Shown here piece by piece: positions 8,424 to 17,365 of a stretch of DNA of 42,289 bases. The number at the start of each line of letters is the position of its first letter. The first letter of the stretch is position 1. The notes under the pieces were generated by a model. It ran no database searches. It was given only the letters and a program-made list of their open reading frames with translations, and was not told where the DNA came from. A program made the translations under genes and the position numbers. Origin of the DNA: Candidatus Methylobacter titanis (GTDB lineage Bacteria > Pseudomonadota > Gammaproteobacteria > Methylococcales > Methylomonadaceae); NCBI GenBank assembly GCA_029946125.1, contig JAQSDX010000031.1, positions 1 through 42,289 on the forward strand. The letters are read 5' to 3'.

Positions 8424-9806
8424 TTATTTCCAGTTGCCGACAGCTTTTTTTAATGCGGCTTCAGCACTCAGGGCATCGTAATGCGCTGCAATCGTGTTGG
8501 AGTGGGCTTTATTCCTGGCAACCTCCGATTCGATATAACGGGTAACCGTGACTGTTTCGGCCCGTCGTTGTTCATTGACCAGTCTTAACGCTTCGTCGGC
8601 AGATCGCACCGAGGCTTCGGTAACGCGCATGCGCGCCAGGGCTTCTTCCAGCTTCAGGAAAGCAATTTTGACTTCCTGCTCGATGGCCAGCTTGGTTTTT
8701 CGTTCCGTTTCCCGTGCTTCGGCGGCTTTCCGTTCCGCAGCACTGACGCGGTTTTTGGTTTCTAATCCGGAAAACAAATCCATTTCGACGCTGACTCCGG
8801 CGGTGACATTGTCTTTGCCACTGGAAAAACCGGGAGATTGGCTGTTTTGACCGTAGCTGACATAAGCATCGGCTTTAGGCAAATAAGCGCCCTGCTCGCT
8901 TTTTACCCGGCGCAAGCTGATTCCCACCTGATTGGCGGCCGCTTTAACTTCCGGACGTTGCGTCATCGCAAGCTCAAGCAAGTCGTTAAACGATGCCGTC
9001 ATTTTAGGTTCGGGTAACATCGAAGATGCCGATGCGACAGTAATCGCGTCATCAGCTGGCAGGCCAAGCAAGGTGGCGATGCCGGTTTTGGCCAGCTCGA
9101 TACCGTTGGCGGCCCTGATTTCAGCTTCCTGAGCTTCAGCCAATTTCACTTCCAACGATAAAACATCGGATTTGAGTACGGTTCCGGCCTCATACCTTAG
9201 TTTTGATTGCTTTAGCTCGCTGGTAATGGCCAAAATGGAATCCTTGCTGACTTTCTGCGCTTCCTGCGCGGCCAAATAGGCGTAATAAGAAGCGGTTACG
9301 GCTTCAATCAAGGCATTGCGTACGGTTGAGCGTTCAAACTCCGCCGCGCTTATGCCCAACTCCGCCGCTTTACTGTTTTGATAATCCTGACCGCCACGGA
9401 ACAGGGACAATTTCCCTATGATTTCGGGGCGAAAGTTTTGTCGATAACCGGGATTATTGATGTTATTGATCGAGTTGGCATTGAAATCCCTTTGCGCCAC
9501 AATCATCGAAAAGACTTGCGCCGGATTGTTGGAATGATCGTAGCCAATCTTGGCGGTTACTTGCGGATAAAATGCAGACAAGGCTACGCCTAATTGGGCT
9601 TCGGCTTGCCCGATACGTTCTGCGGTAATTTGCAAGTCGGGATTGTTGGCTAATGCGTAATCAATGGCCTGATCCAGCGTAAAAGATTGGCTGATTGATT
9701 TTTCCGGTGCAGCCTGATCAGCTACTGCCGAGCAGTTCGATAGCATGAGCATCGGTAATAGACTTAATGCCAGTTTGTTTTTTATTGTTTGAAGCATCAT
9801 CTTCAC
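8424..9806 (-). CDS. TolC-family outer-membrane efflux protein
   Basis: 460 aa with two outer-membrane efflux repeats, each with long amphipathic helices, e.g. LDQAIDYALANNPDLQITAERIGQAEAQ (shown in part: AIDYALANNPDL) and the matching LLELAMTQRPEVKAAANQVG in the second half. The N-terminal signal sequence ends at LMLSNCSA, so it is either an ordinary signal peptide or a lipoprotein signal with an unusual Asn before the Cys. It is first in the operon, upstream of the adaptor and the RND pump, and would form the outer-membrane exit duct. Confidence 0.9.
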   Translation of the reverse strand: MKMMLQTIKNKLALSLLPMLMLSNCSAVADQAAPEKSISQSFTLDQAIDYALANNPDLQITAERIGQAEAQLGVALSAFYPQVTAKIGYDHSNNPAQVFSMIVAQRDFNANSINNINNPGYRQNFRPEIIGKLSLFRGGQDYQNSKAAELGISAAEFERSTVRNALIEAVTASYYAYLAAQEAQKVSKDSILAITSELKQSKLRYEAGTVLKSDVLSLEVKLAEAQEAEIRAANGIELAKTGIATLLGLPADDAITVASASSMLPEPKMTASFNDLLELAMTQRPEVKAAANQVGISLRRVKSEQGAYLPKADAYVSYGQNSQSPGFSSGKDNVTAGVSVEMDLFSGLETKNRVSAAERKAAEARETERKTKLAIEQEVKIAFLKLEEALARMRVTEASVRSADEALRLVNEQRRAETVTVTRYIESEVARNKAHSNTIAAHYDALSAEAALKKAVGNWK

Positions 9807-9848
9807 GTCTCTGTTAAGAGTGCGGCGAAAGTCTTTGGTCCTTTACGC

Positions 9849-9880
9849 TGGTTCCCAAGCTGGAGTTTGGGAACCAGCAT
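9849..9880. terminator. strong perfect hairpin between two minus-strand transcription units
   Basis: The stem GCTGGTTCCCAA/TTTGGGAACCAGC has 12 paired bases and a short loop. It lies just after the DUF2892 gene end (minus strand) and upstream of the tolC-type gene. There is no T-run on either side, so it is not a classic intrinsic terminator. It may stabilise the 3' end of the SQR message or be a REP-like palindrome. Confidence 0.5.
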
Positions 9881-9882
9881 AA

Positions 9883-10083
9883 TCAGAATGCACTACCCGG
9901 CTTAACACCCAACTTTTTAAGTATGATTGCCATCGGACAAAACCCTGTAAATGCCGATTGCAATAAATTGGCGCCGACAAAAGCGGTAAACCATAGCCAC
10001 AGCTCAGAATGGTAATGCGCCAGCAACAAGCTGATCAAAATAAAGCTGCCGGCGACAGCAAAAACTACGCGATCAATAGTCAT
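9883..10083 (-). CDS. DUF2892 (YgaP-like) small inner-membrane protein
   Basis: 66 aa with two hydrophobic helices (about 6-22 and 28-45) and the family ending [18 protein letters not shown]2892 segments occur alone or fused to rhodanese domains, and standalone copies are common next to sulfide:quinone oxidoreductases and sulfurtransferases. The gene follows the SQR gene by one base, so it is almost certainly co-transcribed and probably works with it. A role in handling sulfane sulfur at the membrane is inference only. Confidence 0.85.
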   Translation of the reverse strand: MTIDRVVFAVAGSFILISLLLAHYHSELWLWFTAFVGANLLQSAFTGFCPMAIILKKLGVKPGSAF

Positions 10084-10084
10084 C

Positions 10085-11365
10085 TTACTTTCCTTTTAAC
10101 CGGACTACGCCTATTAATTTGAGCGTCATCCTTTCATAAAAAGGTTCGCTGATGCCTTTTCTGATTTTACGCATGAAATATTTCTCGAAACCGATTTTAG
10201 CCAGATGCACCCACTTACCTTCGGCCGACCAGGTTACATTACGCGGTGGAATTTGCGGTTTGGCCAGAAAAGCCACCCCTGAATCGCCAAAATCGGCCAG
10301 ACATAAAGCATTCAACGTCGCTTTATGTGACGGCTCTTTGCCGGCCAATTCATCAGCAATATTGTGCGCGGTGGCGGTCACCATCGATTCGATCATATAG
10401 CCGGTTTTTGGCGCGCCAACCGGTACCGGCGTCTTTTCAACCGGCGGAATGGCAATGCAAACGCCGATAGAATAGATATTTTTAAAGGTAAGATTGCGCT
10501 GATGCTCATCCACCAAAACAAAGCCGCGCGGGTTAACCAAGCCTTCAACGCCGACATTGCGCACCGCATCAACGCCGGTAAAAGCGGGCAACATCATTGA
10601 ATGCTTAAAAGGCAGTTCATGTTTTTTCTTGTCCTTGCCGTCATCATCAACCTCGGTAACATACATCATGCCGGGCTCGATTTTGTCGACCTTGGCATTG
10701 GTTATCCATTTGATGGTCTTGTCACGCAACGCGCTTTCCAGCATACCTTTGGTATCGCCGACACCGCCTAAACCCAAGTGACCGATATAAGGCTCTGCGG
10801 TAACAAACGTCATCGGCACCTGATCGCGGATTTTTCTTTTGCGCAATTCCGTTTCAAGAATCATTAAATATTCATATGCAGGGCCGTAACAGGATGCACC
10901 CTGAACCGCACCGATCACAATCGGGCCGGGATCTTCGATGAATTTATCCCAATCTTTTATGGCAACTTCAGCATGATCGACATGACAAACTGAGGAGGTA
11001 TAACCATCAGGGCCCAAACCGGGAACTTCATCGAAGGCCAGACGCGGCCCGGTGGCAATAACCAGAAAGTCGTAAGCGACGGCAGAACCGTCATCCAGCT
11101 GCACCTGATTATTGACCGGATCGATTTTCGATGCCGCTTTTTGAATAAATTCTATGCCTTTTTTTTTAAAAATTGGGGCTAATGCAATCTTCAACTCTTC
11201 AGGCGTTCGCCATTTGGGTGGAACCCAGGGATTTGACGGCACAAAATGAAAAGTGGGACTATCGGAAATCACAATCACATCATGATTTTTTCCTACCGTT
11301 TCCTTCATTTCGTAAGCCATCGGTACGCCGCCAATACCTGCACCTAAAATTACTATACGAGCCAT
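10085..11365 (-). CDS. sqr: sulfide:quinone oxidoreductase, type I-like
   Basis: 426 aa FAD enzyme that oxidises sulfide to sulfane sulfur and passes electrons to quinone at the membrane. The N-terminus is the FAD dinucleotide fold, [20 protein letters not shown]. All three cysteines used by type I SQRs are present: C127 (SSVCHVD), C159 ([12 protein letters not shown]) and C355 ([12 protein letters not shown]). [12 protein letters not shown] and [18 protein letters not shown] are also typical of the family. Length agrees with characterised SQRs of about 430 aa. The C-terminus ([15 protein letters not shown]) is the amphipathic membrane-binding part. It heads a two-gene unit with DUF2892. A palindrome at 11527-11546 in its upstream region may be an operator. 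Confidence 0.92.
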   Translation of the reverse strand: MARIVILGAGIGGVPMAYEMKETVGKNHDVIVISDSPTFHFVPSNPWVPPKWRTPEELKIALAPIFKKKGIEFIQKAASKIDPVNNQVQLDDGSAVAYDFLVIATGPRLAFDEVPGLGPDGYTSSVCHVDHAEVAIKDWDKFIEDPGPIVIGAVQGASCYGPAYEYLMILETELRKRKIRDQVPMTFVTAEPYIGHLGLGGVGDTKGMLESALRDKTIKWITNAKVDKIEPGMMYVTEVDDDGKDKKKHELPFKHSMMLPAFTGVDAVRNVGVEGLVNPRGFVLVDEHQRNLTFKNIYSIGVCIAIPPVEKTPVPVGAPKTGYMIESMVTATAHNIADELAGKEPSHKATLNALCLADFGDSGVAFLAKPQIPPRNVTWSAEGKWVHLAKIGFEKYFMRKIRKGISEPFYERMTLKLIGVVRLKGK

Positions 11366-11729
11366 GATATTCTCCTGATTAATAATTATTATTACGATCC
11401 TTAATCATCAACGTTAATTTAAAATCTCATTAAAGTGAATAAGTACGTCTACTAGGTAATAAAAAAGAAAAGTCATTAAACCGTAACCGATCAGATAAGT
11501 ATCGAAAAACTTAAAAGCCCACCTCTATATTAGTTGTTACTAATATACGGTAACACGCTTTTATTTTTGCATGCAAGTCTAATTGTTAGAATAAAGCACG
11601 CTCAAAGTATGTGTTGTTTCTCAAAGTGTAATTTGTTCTAATCGCAAACAGGAGTGGTTTACTTTGTTTTCAATGCCATTCATCTCAAGTTCTGATCTAC
11701 AGGACTGCAACCTACATATAGGGGGATTT
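11366..11729. other. divergent promoter region between SQR and cyd genes
   Basis: 364 bp separating the minus-strand SQR gene from the plus-strand cydABX genes; both promoters must lie here. It is AT-rich. The one clear element is the palindrome at 11527-11546. The frame of cydA is open back to 11664, but nothing there looks like CydA sequence. Promoter boxes could not be assigned with confidence. Confidence 0.6.
11527..11546. promoter_or_regulatory. perfect 8+4+8 palindrome, candidate operator
   Basis: ATATTAGT-TGTT-ACTAATAT, with perfect 8-base arms around a 4-base spacer. It lies midway between the divergent SQR and cydA genes. Size and symmetry suit a dimeric repressor such as an ArsR or TetR family protein. 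No regulator gene is adjacent, so the binding protein is unknown. Confidence 0.45.
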
Positions 11730-13292
11730 ATGATTTCAGAGGCCGTGGTTGATTTATCGCGCTGGCAGTTTGCGGCAACTTCTTTATACCATTTTTTGTT
11801 TGTTCCGTTGACATTGGGATTGTCGTTTTTACTGGCGATTATGGAATCGACCTATGTGATGACCGGCAAGGAAATCTACAAGGATATGACCCAGTTCTGG
11901 GGAAAATTATTCGGGATCAATTTCGCGCTGGGTGTCACCACCGGTCTGACCATGGAATTTCAATTCGGCATGAACTGGTCCTATTTCTCGCATTATGTCG
12001 GCGATGTTTTTGGTGCACCGCTTGCGATCGAAGGCTTGATGGCGTTTTTTCTGGAATCCACCTTTGTCGGTCTGTTTTTCTTCGGCTGGGATAAGCTAGG
12101 CAGAGGACAGCATTTGCTGGTGACCTGGCTGGTTGCTTTAGGGTCCAACTTATCCGCATTATGGATTCTGGTGGCTAACGGTTGGATGCAAAATCCGGTT
12201 GGAGCGGAGTTCAATTATGAAACCATGCGCATGGAAATTTCCAGCTTTAGTGCGCTGCTATTTAACCCGGCCGCCCAGGTCAAATTTGTCCACACCGTGG
12301 CCGCAGGTTACACCACGGCTTCTGCTTTCGTGCTGGGCATCAGCGCTTATTACATGTTGAAAGGCCGGGATGCGGCTTTTGCGCAGCGTTCTTATACCAT
12401 CGCCGCAGGCTTTGGTCTGGCAGCCATCCTGTCGGTCATTGTTTTGGGTGATGAAAGCGGCTATACCGATGGCGAAGTACAAAAAACCAAACTGGCGGCT
12501 ATCGAAGCCGAATGGCATACCGTAGAGCCCCCCGCTGCATTCACGGTCATCGGCATACCGGATCAGGACGCCATGGAAACACATTATGCAATCAAAATTC
12601 CCTGGGTATTGGGTTTGATCGGCACGCGTTCTATCGATGAGCCGATTACCGGTTTATCGGAAATCCTGGAAAAAAATCGCTTGCGTATTCGTGACGGCAT
12701 GAAGGCCTATTCGCTGTTGCAAACCTTAAGAGCGGGCAACAAGGATCCCTTTGTCCGTGCCGAGTTTGACCGCTACAAGCAGGACCTGGGTTATGGTCTA
12801 TTGCTCAAACGCTATACGGATAACGTGGTCGACGCGACCGACCAGCAAATAGAACTGGCGGCGCAATATTCTATCCCCAGAGTCGTGCCTTTATTCTGGA
12901 CCTTCCGGATCATGGTGGCGTGCGGATTTATCATGCTGGCGATATTTATATTTGCGGTTATAGCCAGCTCAATTCGCAAATGCAGACAGGATTGGTTATT
13001 ACGTGCAAGTCTCTATATGATGCCCTTGCCCTGGATTGCCTCTGAATTGGGCTGGTTTGTGGCCGAGTTCGGTCGCCAACCGTGGACTATTGCGGAGATT
13101 TTACCGACATTCTTAAGCGTATCATCCTTAACCGAACTGGATTTATACTTGAGTCTGGCGGGCTATATCGGTTTGTATACGGTTTTTTTGATTATCGAAA
13201 TGTTCTTGATGCTCAAGTTTATCAAGTTAGGTCCGAGCAGTCTGCATAAAGGCCGTTACCATTTTGAAATCGCCACAGGAGCGTCACTATGA
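11730..13292 (+). CDS. cydA: cytochrome bd ubiquinol oxidase subunit I
   Basis: 520 aa heme-carrying subunit of a quinol:O2 oxidoreductase. Conserved features: the N-terminal heme histidine in SLYHFLFVPLTLG, GFGMNW-like QFGMNWSYFSHYVGDVFGAPLAIEG (glutamate E in AIEG), the heme histidine in VKFVHTVAAGY, the axial methionine in FRIMVACG, and GWFVAEFGRQPW. The length equals E. coli CydA and implies a long Q-loop. The frame is open from 11664, but ATG 11730 has GGGGG just upstream and gives the family N-terminus, so it is chosen. The gene overlaps cydB by 4 bases. bd oxidases tolerate sulfide, which fits the divergent SQR gene. Confidence 0.96.
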   Translation: MISEAVVDLSRWQFAATSLYHFLFVPLTLGLSFLLAIMESTYVMTGKEIYKDMTQFWGKLFGINFALGVTTGLTMEFQFGMNWSYFSHYVGDVFGAPLAIEGLMAFFLESTFVGLFFFGWDKLGRGQHLLVTWLVALGSNLSALWILVANGWMQNPVGAEFNYETMRMEISSFSALLFNPAAQVKFVHTVAAGYTTASAFVLGISAYYMLKGRDAAFAQRSYTIAAGFGLAAILSVIVLGDESGYTDGEVQKTKLAAIEAEWHTVEPPAAFTVIGIPDQDAMETHYAIKIPWVLGLIGTRSIDEPITGLSEILEKNRLRIRDGMKAYSLLQTLRAGNKDPFVRAEFDRYKQDLGYGLLLKRYTDNVVDATDQQIELAAQYSIPRVVPLFWTFRIMVACGFIMLAIFIFAVIASSIRKCRQDWLLRASLYMMPLPWIASELGWFVAEFGRQPWTIAEILPTFLSVSSLTELDLYLSLAGYIGLYTVFLIIEMFLMLKFIKLGPSSLHKGRYHFEIATGASL

Positions 13293-14428
13293 TTTTCGAT
13301 TATGAAACCCTGCGCCTGATCTGGTGGGCTTTATTAGGCGCTTTATTGATCGGCTTTGCTATGACCGGCGGTTTTGACCTGGGCGTAGCCATCCTATTAC
13401 CCTTTTTAGGGAAAAACGATAGCGAACGCCGCGTGATTATCAATTCCATCGGCGCAACCTGGGAAGGCAATCAAGTTTGGTTTATCACCGCCGGCGGCGC
13501 ACTGTTTGCTGCCTGGCCTATCGCCTATTCCGTGGCGTTTTCAGGATTTTATTTTGCCTTATTGTTAACCTTGTTCGCGTTATTTCTGCGACCGATAGGC
13601 TTTGATTACCGCAGTAAATTGCCCAGTCAACGATGGCGCAGCAACTGGGATATCGCCTTATTTATCGGCGGATTTGTACCGACATTAATTTTCGGTGTCG
13701 CATTCGGCAATTTATTACAAGGTGTGCCGTTCCATTTCGATAACGATATGCGTATTTTCTATACCGGTTCATTCTGGGCATTATTAAACCCGTTTGCGTT
13801 GACGGCGGGACTGCTCAGCTTGGCGATGCTGATTATGCACGGTGCGGTCTATTTACAGCTTAAGACCGAGGGTGACATTCATCAGCGCTGTAAAAAAGTG
13901 GCCACTGTTTCTGCAATAATAACACTAGCCGTTTTTGCTTTGGCGGGCATCTGGGTTGCCAATATTGACGGTTACCAGATCAGCTCCGAAGTTTTTCCTA
14001 ACGCGCCGTCCAACCCGCTGGCAAAAATAGTGTCTAAAGAACCGGGATTATGGCTGGGTAACTATGCGAATTACCCCCTGTTGTGGGCTGTTCCCGGACT
14101 GGCTTTTATTGCCGGAGCTATGACCCTAGCGCTATCGAAAATTGGGCGTCCGGGTCTGGCATTTATAACCAGTTCATTAGTATTGGCTTCCGTTATTTTG
14201 ACGGCGGGCGTGTCGATGTTTCCGTTCCTGATACCATCAAGCTCGGCTTTGAACAGTTCGTTGACCGTGTGGGATGCCAGCTCCAGTCTTACCACCTTAA
14301 AAATCATGTTCTGGACAACGGTGATTTTTTTACCCCTCATTGTGGCTTACACCACTTGGGTGTTCCGTGTGTTGCGCGGCAAAATAACGCTGGAACACAT
14401 TCATCAGAACGATCATTCGGCTTATTAG
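13289..14428 (+). CDS. cydB: cytochrome bd ubiquinol oxidase subunit II
   Basis: 379 aa, the same length as E. coli CydB. The N-terminus reads RLIWWALLGALLIGFAMTGG and is followed by FDLGVAILLPFLGKND. WEGNQVWFITAGGALFAAWP is the other conserved block. Several hydrophobic helices follow in the usual eight-helix pattern. The start overlaps the cydA stop by 4 bases. The stop is 9 bp before the CydX-like gene, with AGGAGG in the gap. It pairs with CydA to form the bd core and carries no heme itself. Confidence 0.96.
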   Translation: MIFDYETLRLIWWALLGALLIGFAMTGGFDLGVAILLPFLGKNDSERRVIINSIGATWEGNQVWFITAGGALFAAWPIAYSVAFSGFYFALLLTLFALFLRPIGFDYRSKLPSQRWRSNWDIALFIGGFVPTLIFGVAFGNLLQGVPFHFDNDMRIFYTGSFWALLNPFALTAGLLSLAMLIMHGAVYLQLKTEGDIHQRCKKVATVSAIITLAVFALAGIWVANIDGYQISSEVFPNAPSNPLAKIVSKEPGLWLGNYANYPLLWAVPGLAFIAGAMTLALSKIGRPGLAFITSSLVLASVILTAGVSMFPFLIPSSSALNSSLTVWDASSSLTTLKIMFWTTVIFLPLIVAYTTWVFRVLRGKITLEHIHQNDHSAY

Positions 14429-14437
14429 GAGGTTGCT

Positions 14438-15010
14438 ATGTGGTATTTCACCTGGATACTTGGATTATTACTGGCCTGCTCATTAGGCATTATCAACGTG
14501 CTTCGGCTGGAGGCGCAGGAAACATGGGATAAAGAACATATCCCCTTAGATCCGCTAACCCAGTTAATGACCAAAGACACGATGCTGGGGAGGTTAAAGG
14601 AAAAAATCGAGAACTCCAAACGCAACGGCTTTCCTTTTTCCATTATTTTTATCAGCTTAAAGGATTTTAAAACTAAGCATAATAATTTCCCTGACTATGA
14701 AATGGACGCCATATTGCGTGGTGCGGCCGATTGTTTTAAACAAGACATCAGGGCGGGCGTCGATATTGCGGCAAGAATAGATGAACAGGATTTTCTGATT
14801 GCGATGCCGGGTTCTTCATTGAAAAAAGCCGAGGAAATCGCGACACAGATTAAAAATCAAATTTTAGAGCAGGTTAAAGCGCCCAGTGCCTTGGTTATTG
14901 AAGTAGCTACCGGGGTTGCTGAATACGCCAATTACCCTAAAAAATTTTCCACTACAGCCAATGAAGTAGATGAATTGATCAGAATTGCAACGGCAAAGAG
15001 TCGCTTGTGA
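14438..15010 (+). CDS. CydX-like subunit fused to a degenerate GGDEF domain
   Basis: 190 aa. Residues 1-28 (MWYFTWILGLLLACSLGI and on) are a clear CydX, the small single-helix subunit that stabilises the bd oxidase; a normal CydX stops near residue 35. Here the frame continues into a cytoplasmic GGDEF-fold domain from about residue 38, DPLTQLMTKDTMLGRL, a usual GGDEF opening. The signature loop is RIDEQDF (113-119) in place of R-x-GGDEF. The metal-site aspartate is lost in FISLKDFKTKHNN, and the RxxD inhibitory site is not intact. Diguanylate cyclase activity is therefore unlikely. It follows cydB by 9 bp with AGGAGG ahead of the ATG. The C-terminus stops at the junction with an IS5-type remnant, so the last residues may have been altered by that insertion. 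Confidence 0.85.
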   Translation: MWYFTWILGLLLACSLGIINVLRLEAQETWDKEHIPLDPLTQLMTKDTMLGRLKEKIENSKRNGFPFSIIFISLKDFKTKHNNFPDYEMDAILRGAADCFKQDIRAGVDIAARIDEQDFLIAMPGSSLKKAEEIATQIKNQILEQVKAPSALVIEVATGVAEYANYPKKFSTTANEVDELIRIATAKSRL

Positions 15011-15535
15011 AGCACCATTCCTGACTTCAGCAGTCTTTTTAAACGCAGTATTACCTTACCTAAGCATATTCTGACCAAAGCGATGGAACCAGGTAGTCTC
15101 GTGATTGTTGATTTCACAGGGCTCAAGGTCTATGGTAAAGACGAATGGCATCAGGAAAAACACGATGTTCCTGCTCGACGCACCTGGCGCAAATTGCATC
15201 TTGCGATCGATGAAAATCATCAAGTGCCGACGTGCGAACTCACTACGCCAGAAGCGGGCGATGCCACTGCAGTTTCAGATCTGCTCGCGCAAATTACCAC
15301 CACTTTCGATACCTTCATGGGTGATGGCGCCTACGATGGCGAACCCGTTTCTCAAGCTGTTTTAGACAAGCAAGCTGATGCGCAAGTAATCATGCCGCCA
15401 CACACGACAGCCGTTGTTTCAAACGCTGGCGACACACAGCGAGACCAGCATATTCAAACCATTGCGCAACAACGGCGAATCGCATGGCAGCAAAAAACGG
15501 AAGCATGGACAGTACGTCTGCACTCAACATAACGT
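15011..15535 (+). pseudogene. IS5-family DDE transposase fragment
   Basis: The reading continues in frame right after the preceding stop: STIPDFSSLFKRS, then GSLVIVDFTGLKVYG (first catalytic Asp), RRTWRKLHLAIDENH and FMGDGAYDGEPV (second Asp). The N-terminal third is missing. At the 3' end the normal last region with the catalytic Glu is lost: after QQRRIAWQQKT the frame ends in an unrelated short tail. An ALN-like segment in another frame downstream suggests a deletion plus a frameshift. The ATG at 15083 is internal. Not functional. Confidence 0.8.
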
Positions 15536-15563
15536 TAGCAATGGGGAGCTTTAACCCAATTTT

Positions 15564-15581
15564 GATTTATTCAACAACGCC
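15564..15581. repeat. IS5-type terminal inverted repeat
   Basis: GATTTATTCAACAACGCC; its complement starts GGCGTTGTTGAATAAATC, which resembles the outer end of IS5-group elements. It lies just after the broken transposase. A near-identical, oppositely oriented copy lies alone at 23598-23614. Confidence 0.55.
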
Positions 15582-15584
15582 GTT

Positions 15585-15623
15585 TAGATAGCTATGCCCT
15601 GAAGGAAAGGGTTTTACGTGCAA
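15585..15623. repeat. relic of an IS605/PATE-type end
   Basis: TAGATAGCTATGCC is identical to part of the terminal repeat of the element at 38279-38470. It is followed by CCTGAAGGAAAGGGTTTTACG, which resembles the end at 28855-28873 (CCTGAACGGCGGGGTTTTACG). Only this end is present here, between the IS5 remnant and cydC. Confidence 0.45.
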
Positions 15624-15685
15624 ACTGGTAAAGCCTAGCGGAAATGCTGCGGACGGGTTTAAACAAATCTATCCGGTTAATAGAA

Positions 15686-17365
15686 TTACAACTCCCGCAA
15701 AACACCCCGCTCCATTCGATAGACAACATCGACCAAGCCCAATCCGGCCTCGCGGTGAGTCACCATGACCACGGTTTTATCCCTGGCAAAATCCGCCAGC
15801 GCTTTGAATACATCGCGTTCAGTTTCACCGTCTAAACCTTCGGTGGGTTCATCCAGAATTAATATTGGCGCATTTTTAAGATAAAGCCGCGCCAAGGCGA
15901 TACGCCGCGCTTCACCTCCCGACACTTTCGCGCCGCTTTCGCCTACCCAGGTATCAAAACCTTCCGGCAGATAACCGATAAAATTTTCCAATCCTGCGGC
16001 TTTTACGGCAATGTCCAGTTCCGTTGCCGAGGCATTCGGCTTGGCAATCAACAGGTTTTCTTTAATAGTGGCGGCGAACAATTGGCTGCGCTGAGACAGT
16101 ACGCCAAAACAGCTCATTAATTCATCGGCATCGAATTGCCTAATGTTTTGTCCGGCCAATAACACACTGCCCTGCTCTGGATCGAAATAACGCATTAAGA
16201 GTTGCAATAAAGTTGTCTTACCTGAGCCGCTAGGGCCGGTAATGGCAATTTTACCGCCCTGTGGAATGTTCAGGTTGATATTCTTCAGCACCCTCTCTTG
16301 CTGATCTGGATAACGAAAGCTCACATCGTTTAATTGCAAATCATAAGTATCCGGTAATGCTAATGTCTGAGTTGGCCGGGTTATTGTCGATGACATTTCT
16401 GTCACCTGTCTGATACGCCGGGCAGATTTTTGGGTTTTTGCCAGCATTTGTAAGGCTTGCGGCAAGGGCGTCACTAACTCAAAAGCTGCAATCACGCAAA
16501 AAATAACCAGGGCTAAATCCGATCCTGATAACAGTCCTTCTTTAAATGAAACCGCTGCAAGAACTAATGCCGTTAATAAGGTTATCTGCGACAGCAGCAA
16601 GGTGAGCGCTGAAGAAATCGCCGACAAGCAGTTGTTCCGGCGCTGGGTGTTAATCATCACATCGGAAAATTGCCCGAGCTTATCGCTGAATCGCCCGTAA
16701 GCCTGATTGGCTATTAAGTCCTCCAGACCCTGCATCATATCGAGTTGCCGAATCCTGAAATTTGCCGCCAAAACGACGATTTTTTCGGCTCCGTCACGTC
16801 CCAAACGATTAAAAACCCACGGTGTCCATACCGAAGCAATAATCAGCATAAGACCAGTAGTCAGGCTAACTACCGGCGAATAAAATGCCAAAAATACGGT
16901 AACTGCGGTTACACCAATTACCGCTACAATGGCCGGAGCGAGCAGTCGTAAATACAGCGCGTCCAAGGCGTCAATATCCGCCGTCATGCGTGATAATAAA
17001 TCTCCGCTGCGCATAGCCGACAATCGCCCCGGAACCAGGGGAATAAGCTGTTGAAAAAACCAGCTGCGTATGCCTGCTAATACCCGAAAAGTTGCTTCAT
17101 GTGTCACCAAGCGCTCACCATAACGGCCCAACGTGCGGATGAGCGCCAAAGCTCGTATCTGCGCGGCAGGCAGCATAAAATTGAAAGCAAGTGTATTGCC
17201 GCCAATAGCGACTAATCCCGCTATAGCGGAAGAGCTGATAAACCAGCCGGATAGCGTTAATAGAGCAATAGAAGCCAATGCGGTCAGCAATGACAGGCTT
17301 ATCCCACCCGATAACCAGATGCTATGCGGTTTGAATAATTTCAGGAAAAACCATAAATCTTTCAT
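15686..17365 (-). CDS. cydC: thiol reductant ABC exporter subunit CydC
   Basis: 559 aa half-transporter: an N-terminal six-helix membrane domain (about 15-310) and a C-terminal ATPase. ATPase motifs are Walker A GPSGSGKTTLL, signature VSGGEARRIALARL, Walker B LILDEPTEGLD and VMVTHRE. CydDC exports glutathione and cysteine to the periplasm and is needed to assemble bd oxidase. It overlaps cydD by 4 bases and faces the cydABX genes end to end. Synteny with the oxidase supports CydC over a generic lipid or drug exporter. EGLDGETERDVFKAL after Walker B is common in CydC. Confidence 0.92.
   Translation of the reverse strand: MKDLWFFLKLFKPHSIWLSGGISLSLLTALASIALLTLSGWFISSSAIAGLVAIGGNTLAFNFMLPAAQIRALALIRTLGRYGERLVTHEATFRVLAGIRSWFFQQLIPLVPGRLSAMRSGDLLSRMTADIDALDALYLRLLAPAIVAVIGVTAVTVFLAFYSPVVSLTTGLMLIIASVWTPWVFNRLGRDGAEKIVVLAANFRIRQLDMMQGLEDLIANQAYGRFSDKLGQFSDVMINTQRRNNCLSAISSALTLLLSQITLLTALVLAAVSFKEGLLSGSDLALVIFCVIAAFELVTPLPQALQMLAKTQKSARRIRQVTEMSSTITRPTQTLALPDTYDLQLNDVSFRYPDQQERVLKNINLNIPQGGKIAITGPSGSGKTTLLQLLMRYFDPEQGSVLLAGQNIRQFDADELMSCFGVLSQRSQLFAATIKENLLIAKPNASATELDIAVKAAGLENFIGYLPEGFDTWVGESGAKVSGGEARRIALARLYLKNAPILILDEPTEGLDGETERDVFKALADFARDKTVVMVTHREAGLGLVDVVYRMERGVLREL

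Noticed and set aside
14438-15010. Active diguanylate cyclase
   Set aside because: The GGDEF loop is DEQDF and the metal-site aspartate is lost, so only a binding or structural role is credible.
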